Assembly: GCA_029204225.1 (NCBI GenBank) | Contig: CM055102.1 | Coordinates: forward strand, 2,177,629-2,241,628 | Reading direction: 5' to 3' | Length of the DNA: 64,000 nucleotides | Source of the DNA: Diphasiastrum complanatum | Taxonomy: Eukaryota > Streptophyta > Lycopodiopsida > Lycopodiales > Lycopodiaceae | In this document: piece after piece, positions 58,856-64,000 of the stretch | Layout of the letters: every line of letters starts with the position of its first letter | How positions within the stretch are numbered: position 1 is the stretch's first letter | Translations under genes and position numbers: made by a program | The notes under the pieces: model-generated | Databases searched by the model: none | What the model saw: the letters and a program-made list of their open reading frames with translations, nothing else | Told to the model about the DNA's origin: nothing

Positions 58856-60546
58856 CACCCCCTTAATCTAAATCCATGAATGCCTTGATCTTCAGGCTGA
58901 GCAATGCACAAAATCTGTTGTGTGCCTTGCGCCCCTGATATAGTGATATATGATCTAGGGTTGGCCGATAAGGCAATAGCACTTTGATTATTACAAAATA
59001 AAATTGTAGGGCTGTTATGATATAGAATGATGTCTGACAGCAAATTTCTCAACCAAAACGCTTCTTTAATAATTTGGAAGCAGCAATATATTCTGCTTCA
59101 ATAGAAGAAAGTGCGATAGAGGTTTGCTTAATACTGTTCCATGAAATAGGACCGCCGTTGAAGAAGAATGTAAATCCAGATGTGGACTTACAACTGTCTG
59201 CATCTCCTCCTCAGCTTGCATCAGAACAACCACTGAGCAGATGAAGATTGTCATTGCTGACATCTCCATAGCAGATGCACTAGTCCATGGTAGCTCGAAT
59301 ATATCTCATGACTCGAATAAAAGTAGGCTTCCAATGGGTAATGCCAGGATTAGCCATATATTGGCTGAGTGAGCTTACAACAAAAGAGATATCTGGCCTT
59401 GTATAGACCATTGCATACATGAGAGATCCAAGTATCGATCGATACAGATTCTCTCATCTACTCTTCTTCTTGCTTGGTCTGGGGACATTGGTCCTTCGAC
59501 AAATGCAGGCCTAGATCCATTGGTGAGTGAGCTAATTTACAATTCATCAAATTGTATCCGTTAAGAACATTGTGAAAATACCTTTGTTGAGTGATGTAAA
59601 TTAGTCGATTTGCTCTATCTCTATGGATTTGAATTCCAAGAGAGAAGTGAGCTTCGTCCAGATCAATCATGTCAAATTTTGAGAACAACATCTATTTTGC
59701 ATCCTTGACCATTTTGGTATTGTTGCTGAAGAGCAATGTATCATCAATGTACAAGGTGATGATAATGAAGGATTGTTGCACCGACCTTGAATAAATGTTG
59801 CAATCAGCAGTGCTTGGTTTGAATCCTTATTCAATGAGAAATGTGTTGATCCTTTGAAACCAAGCTCTGACAGATTGTTTCAAGCCGTACAGTGCTTTGT
59901 GGAGTTTACAAACATGATTCTTCATGCCTTCCAGAACGTATGCTTCGAGCTGGATCATGTAGATATCTTCTTGTATGACTCTGTTCAGATAGGCTGTTTG
60001 TACATCAAGTTGATGTACTTCGAGGTCGACCGTTGTAGCATAAGACAAGAGCATTCAGATCAACAAATGTTTGACGATTGGACTAAAAGTCTCACTATAG
60101 TCGACATTCGGTGGGTGAATCCTCGTGCTACTAGTCTAGCCTTCCTTCGATAAGTTGCTCCATTGGCATTATATTTGATCTTAAAGATCCATTTGCAATC
60201 AATAATATTATAGCCAATAGGAGCTTCGACAATGACCATGTCTAATTCTTGATCACAGAGAAATACTCTCAGTCCATGGCTTCTCTCCAGAGATCAGAGT
60301 CTGGTTGGCTAAGTGCCTCTTCGACTGTCGTCGGTTCCTGCATTAAGAGACAGGCAGACTCCGGAGTATACCTTGTGGACTGTGTACACACTCGGCTTGA
60401 TCTTCTAGGAGATTCGACTAATGAACCACTCCTGGGACTTGTTGCTGGGTAGCACCAACATCTTTGTCTGATTTGCTGTCTTGAAGTGGGTCGACAATAG
60501 ACATGGCTAAGCCAGAAGCTCAGACTGTTGTGTCAATGGCAGATAG
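58856..60546 (-). pseudogene. Decayed copia RT and RNase H fragment
   Basis: Reading minus from about 60330: the start of RT (SDLWREAMD, IIDCKWIFKIKYNANG), then HQLDVQTAYLN and YGLKQSVRAWFQRI (60054-59827), a YIDD catalytic box at 59740-59751, LGIQIHRDRANRLIYITQQR (59691-59458), and RNase H with FCNNQSAIALSANP (59052-58783). Multiple frameshifts and stops are present. Gag, protease and most of integrase are absent because the fragment is cut at about 60546 by the start of LTR B. It is a different copia family from the complete element at 34970-41411. Confidence 0.85.
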
Positions 60547-61263
60547 TGTACTTGTCATGTACCATAATCATATAGGTTGTACATATGATTTAATTCAAGT
60601 TCTAGTGGCTAAAAAGGCCAAAAACTAGTTTTCTAGACATATGACACATGGCATCAGTCTATTGCTTGCATGAGCCACATCCTTTGGTTAGGTGTCACAT
60701 CCCATGTGTAGAGGATAGCTCACATGTGTGGAATAAGCTGAAGAAGACAAATTTTGACTTCTAGAAGATTTTCAAGTAGATCTCCATATAGAAGGAAAAT
60801 GGACCAAAAGTGCTCAAAATAGAAGGTTTTGTCCAAGTGTCAGTTTTGCATGATGAATCATCATATGACAAAGCACCTTCACACATGTGGGATCAAAGGG
60901 ATGATCAGTACCATGAGCTCCCACTTATTGTATATATAGAGCCACATTTGGCCATAATCAACGTGAGACACCAATCTTGGTTTTGGAAGCAATTTACTGT
61001 TTTGTTTTGATTATTATGAGGTTCTATCAATGTGTACTTGATTTTCAGGTTGGAGTCTGTACTCAGATAATGTTTCACACGTGTGAAACCATAAAGTACA
61101 CTTACCTTCAATTAATGATTGTTCTTGTTAGGATTTTGTGTCTAGAATTGATCTAGACTGATCTTAATCTGAAGTAGATTGATAGATCAAGTAATCTGAC
61201 AACCAATCCCTCTTGAGGATCAGATTAGGATCCACTCTTGTTCCTTTTTGTACTTTTTCCACA
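60547..61263 (+). repeat. 5' LTR of copia-type element B, truncated at its start
   Basis: It matches LTR A in opposite orientation from TGTACTTGTCATG onward and ends CTTTTTCCACA. The first 94 bases of the family LTR are missing. The TATA box is at 60931-60938 and the TTTCACACGTGTGAAA palindrome at 61073-61088. Confidence 0.88.
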
Positions 61264-61276
61264 TGGTATCAGAGCC
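61264..61276 (+). other. Primer binding site of element B, initiator methionine tRNA
   Basis: TGGTATCAGAGCC follows LTR B directly and places the family with copia-type elements. Confidence 0.92.
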
Positions 61277-62551
61277 TAGTACAAGAGGTTTTGTTGAAAT
61301 TGATAGGGTTAATCCAAGTCAAAGCCAAAATTAGCAGTTTTTTGGAAACTAGCCAAATTTTGTGTAGCAAGTTGGATTTGATAGCTATCCTCAAAATTTT
61401 TGGTCCAAATCTTGTTGTGGGCTGGCTTCAATTGAGAGTTCTAGAAAAGAGATTGAGATCCAAGTCACATTGTTCAATCCTACTCAATTTGTTTGAGTGA
61501 TTGTATGGTTTGAAAAGAGTCATTAAGGTGTCTATGAAAAATGTGTAGAGAGAGATCCAATTTTCTAAGAGTTCCTTCCTTTGTAGAGGGCAAGATCTAG
61601 AAGCTCATTGTGTGTTGTTATTGGTGAAGAATTTGGCTTCTCCTATGTGATCAAATCTTTCTAAGTGGCATTAGCTCTTTGAAGCACAATATCTTAGTGA
61701 GAAAAATCACAACTTTTGATTTTGAATTTCATTCCAAGTCTTAAAAGGTAGAGTAATTGGTGGAATCCAATAGGAGTGATTGAATTCAATTTGTTGAGCA
61801 AAACATAGTATGTATGAAACTCAAATTAGTTCTACTCAACTTTCTTTGTGAGAGTGTGAGGGTCAATTTGTGATCCCATTAGATGTCTAGAATGAGATCT
61901 AATGGGATCTCTAGTATGTATGAAACTCAAATTAGTTCTATTCAACTTTCTTTGTGAGAGTGTGAGGGTCAATTTGTGATCCCATTAGATGTCTAGAATG
62001 AGTATTCATGCATGGTTGAGATCTTTGTGAATCTCTAGCTGTCTAATTTTTAAGCTTTTTGAAAACTTGGTGGTATAGTTTGTTTTCAAATCAAATCAAA
62101 TCCATTCTAAATCTCAAGAGTGAGATTATTTGGGTCAATAGTGAGTCCAAAAGAAGTGATTAAGTTTGATTTTCATGTGTTTGAAAAAAAACCCATCTTT
62201 TGTTCAAGAATCTCAAGTGTTGAGAGAACTAGTCAAGTGAAAAGGAAAATCTAGGTGTCAAATCTTTTTCATATCCATTTCAACTTTCAAAAGAAAGAGT
62301 CATTGGTATTTGATGAGTCCAATAGGAGAGTGGATCTGATTTCTTTAGTGATTTGATTCAAATATTGTGTGCTTTTGTCTTAGTGATCAAAGCAAAGTTT
62401 CCAAGTGACTAGTCATTAGTGTGAAGATTGATTCTTAGGTTTGTGAGCTAGATCTTTTGTAGATCCTTCTAGATTGTTGAAGATGTTCAAATCTAGTCTC
62501 TTGAAAGTCACAAATTACATTTGTAGAATCATATCACAGGTTTTTATTCAC
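61277..62551 (+). other. Leader of element B with a 106-bp tandem duplication
   Basis: The leader is non-coding. Positions 61807-61912 and 61913 to about 62001 are tandem copies starting AGTATGTATGAAACTC. Element A has one copy of this block (near 58130-58230, minus). Confidence 0.8.
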
Positions 62552-63976
62552 ATGGCATCAATAGGAGGCATCCTATCGAAGGAAAGAAAGGATCCTGAGT
62601 GCAACCTTTGTGGCAAGGGAGGATATTTTTTCTCAAGATGCTACAAAAAGAAGACCAGTCCATCCAAGGAGAACCAAAGCAAGGGGAACGAGGTGAAGGA
62701 TGGAGTTTCAAGCTCAAAATGCAAATACAAGAAGGACAAGTCCAAGGAAAGGTGTTTCCTTTGTGGAAATGTGAATGAGGCTTGGAGTCTCACAAGGACT
62801 TGCAAGATTTATCTTCAAGAGTCCATCACAACACATGTGAAATCTTTTGAAATTTTTCATTTGGAAGTGCATTGTTTGGTTCAAGATGCAAAGATAGATG
62901 TCACTTTCATGAAAGTAGCTTGGATTTATTTTATGTCCTTGGAAAGTATTTTGCTGGGAACTTTGGACAGGTTCAAACTTATTGTTATTATCCAAGAAAA
63001 ATCAATCAAGAATAAGGAGCAATCACAAAATGAAAATAGTTTGATTTATGCTCTCATGTCAACTTATGAAGAACCATTTTGCTTTGAAGAAATTTTTGTA
63101 TCTCATAGGTGCATTAAGGCAATACTAGTTGAGTGTGATGCCTTAAAAGATAGCAAAATATGTTTTCCTTGTAAGCTTACATTAGTTATGAAGTCAAGGA
63201 AATGAAAATATCAATGTAGGATCTTTTGGTTTCAATAAGATCATGAATGATGTGTTCAATCATAAAGATGAAAATTGTAAGTTTTCAATCTTAAAGGCAA
63301 GTTGTAAACTTCTTATGAGAATAAATGAAGCATCCAAAGTGGACACTTATCTCCATAAACAAGTAGTTAGCCTTATTGAGTTGGAAATGCCTTTTGATTT
63401 CAATATTAGAAAAATCATGCCAAGTTGTGGTGATTTTGGTCTTATGTTTCTGGCATAACTAATTTTGATAATCATAGGAAGTGCATATTGTGTGGTCATA
63501 GTTGTTGTGATCATTATGAGACGTGAAGGTCTCAGATTTCCATCAAAAAGGAGCACCATGAAGAGGATCTTAAAGAATCATCTCAAGGTTCAAGTGTGCC
63601 AAGGATTGAGGAGGAGAGATCTTCTCAAGTTGTGATTCCAAAAAGAAAGTCAAGAAATATGGTTGATTCCATGTGGCTCACATTTCAAGGGAAAGAGGAG
63701 CATATCTCATGTTGTATACATCTCATACTTACTTCTCTTATGTCATTTGATAAATCAATTTGCTTTAGTGAGATCATTGCATCTCCAAATTGGAGTAAAG
63801 CCATACTAGTTGAGTATGAAGTCTCTCTTGAGAACATAGATGATGTTCTTAAAAGGTTGAAATTGATTTTAAATCAATTAGAAAGCAAATGGTTATCTCA
63901 TCAGATGTATGCTCTTGAGTCATGTAAGAGAAAAAGTGATTTGTTCACTCATAGTTTGAAAAAATTGTATTGAGAC
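62552..63976 (+). pseudogene. Unrecognised cysteine-containing repeat protein of element B
   Basis: It starts MASIGGIL at 62552, followed by CNLCGKGGYFFSRC and a lysine-rich stretch, and is open to TGA at 63203-63205, where A has tryptophan. A shifted frame covers 63243-63458, and another 63596-63973. The region before 63596 encodes CILCGHSCCDHYE, a fuller cysteine cluster than in A. After EEHISC, B goes on with SLMSFDKSICFSEIIASPNW and VSLENIDDVLKRLKLILNQL, a diverged repeat of the earlier SLESILLGTLDRFKLI and FCFEEIFVSHRCIKAILVE segment. The element runs on past the window, so pol may lie beyond. Function unknown. Confidence 0.55.
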
Positions 63977-64000
63977 AAATTGTAAACTCTTTATGAGAGT

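Overview
The window is nuclear DNA from a land plant with a large, transposon-rich genome. Plant origin rests on one host gene, an intronless zinc-finger homeodomain (ZF-HD/ZHD) transcription factor on the minus strand at 32297-33028, a family confined to the plant lineage, and on plant-type Ty1/copia and Ty3/gypsy LTR retrotransposons that fill nearly everything else. One gene in 64 kb suggests a gymnosperm or another large-genome plant; the species cannot be named from the sequence. Layout: (1) 1-28999 is a head-to-tail array of six units of 5037-5081 bp, the first entering from beyond the window and the sixth truncated. Each unit looks like one long terminal repeat (about 2.2 kb) plus one internal domain (about 2.84 kb) of a pol-less, gag-containing gypsy-type element. 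(2) 29000-34969 holds an AT microsatellite, otherwise unassigned intergenic DNA, and the ZHD gene with its probable promoter and leader. (3) 34970-41411 is a complete, young copia element with a TCCCA target-site duplication, two 655-bp LTRs differing at about 3 positions, an initiator-Met tRNA primer site, and gag-protease-integrase-RT-RNase H broken only by one extra base in integrase. (4) 41412-51810 contains an old, heavily mutated gypsy element on the plus strand, with a leader full of mutually complementary 9-mers and a gag with four zinc knuckles, flanked by an inverted pair of 202-bp repeats. (5) 52140-55318 is a patchwork: a decayed coiled-coil ORF on the minus strand, a second gypsy RNase H/integrase fragment, and a candidate solo LTR. 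(6) 55319-64000 carries two inverted copies (A minus, B plus) of a copia-type family whose ORF is an unrecognised cysteine-containing repeat protein, with a decayed copia RT/RNase H fragment between them. The tandem array is the most unusual structure. All six units carry the same three in-frame stop codons, so they multiplied from an already defective template, and their few differences are shared in conflicting patterns, pointing to unequal exchange or conversion. The LTR-type signals read plus while the gag-like frame reads minus, so the element's true orientation is unresolved. The other systems worth follow-up are the unknown repeat protein of elements A and B (also a possible hairpin RNA source) and a 14-bp palindrome shared by the LTRs of two different copia families. 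Alignments were made by eye; percentages and family placements below that level are inferences.
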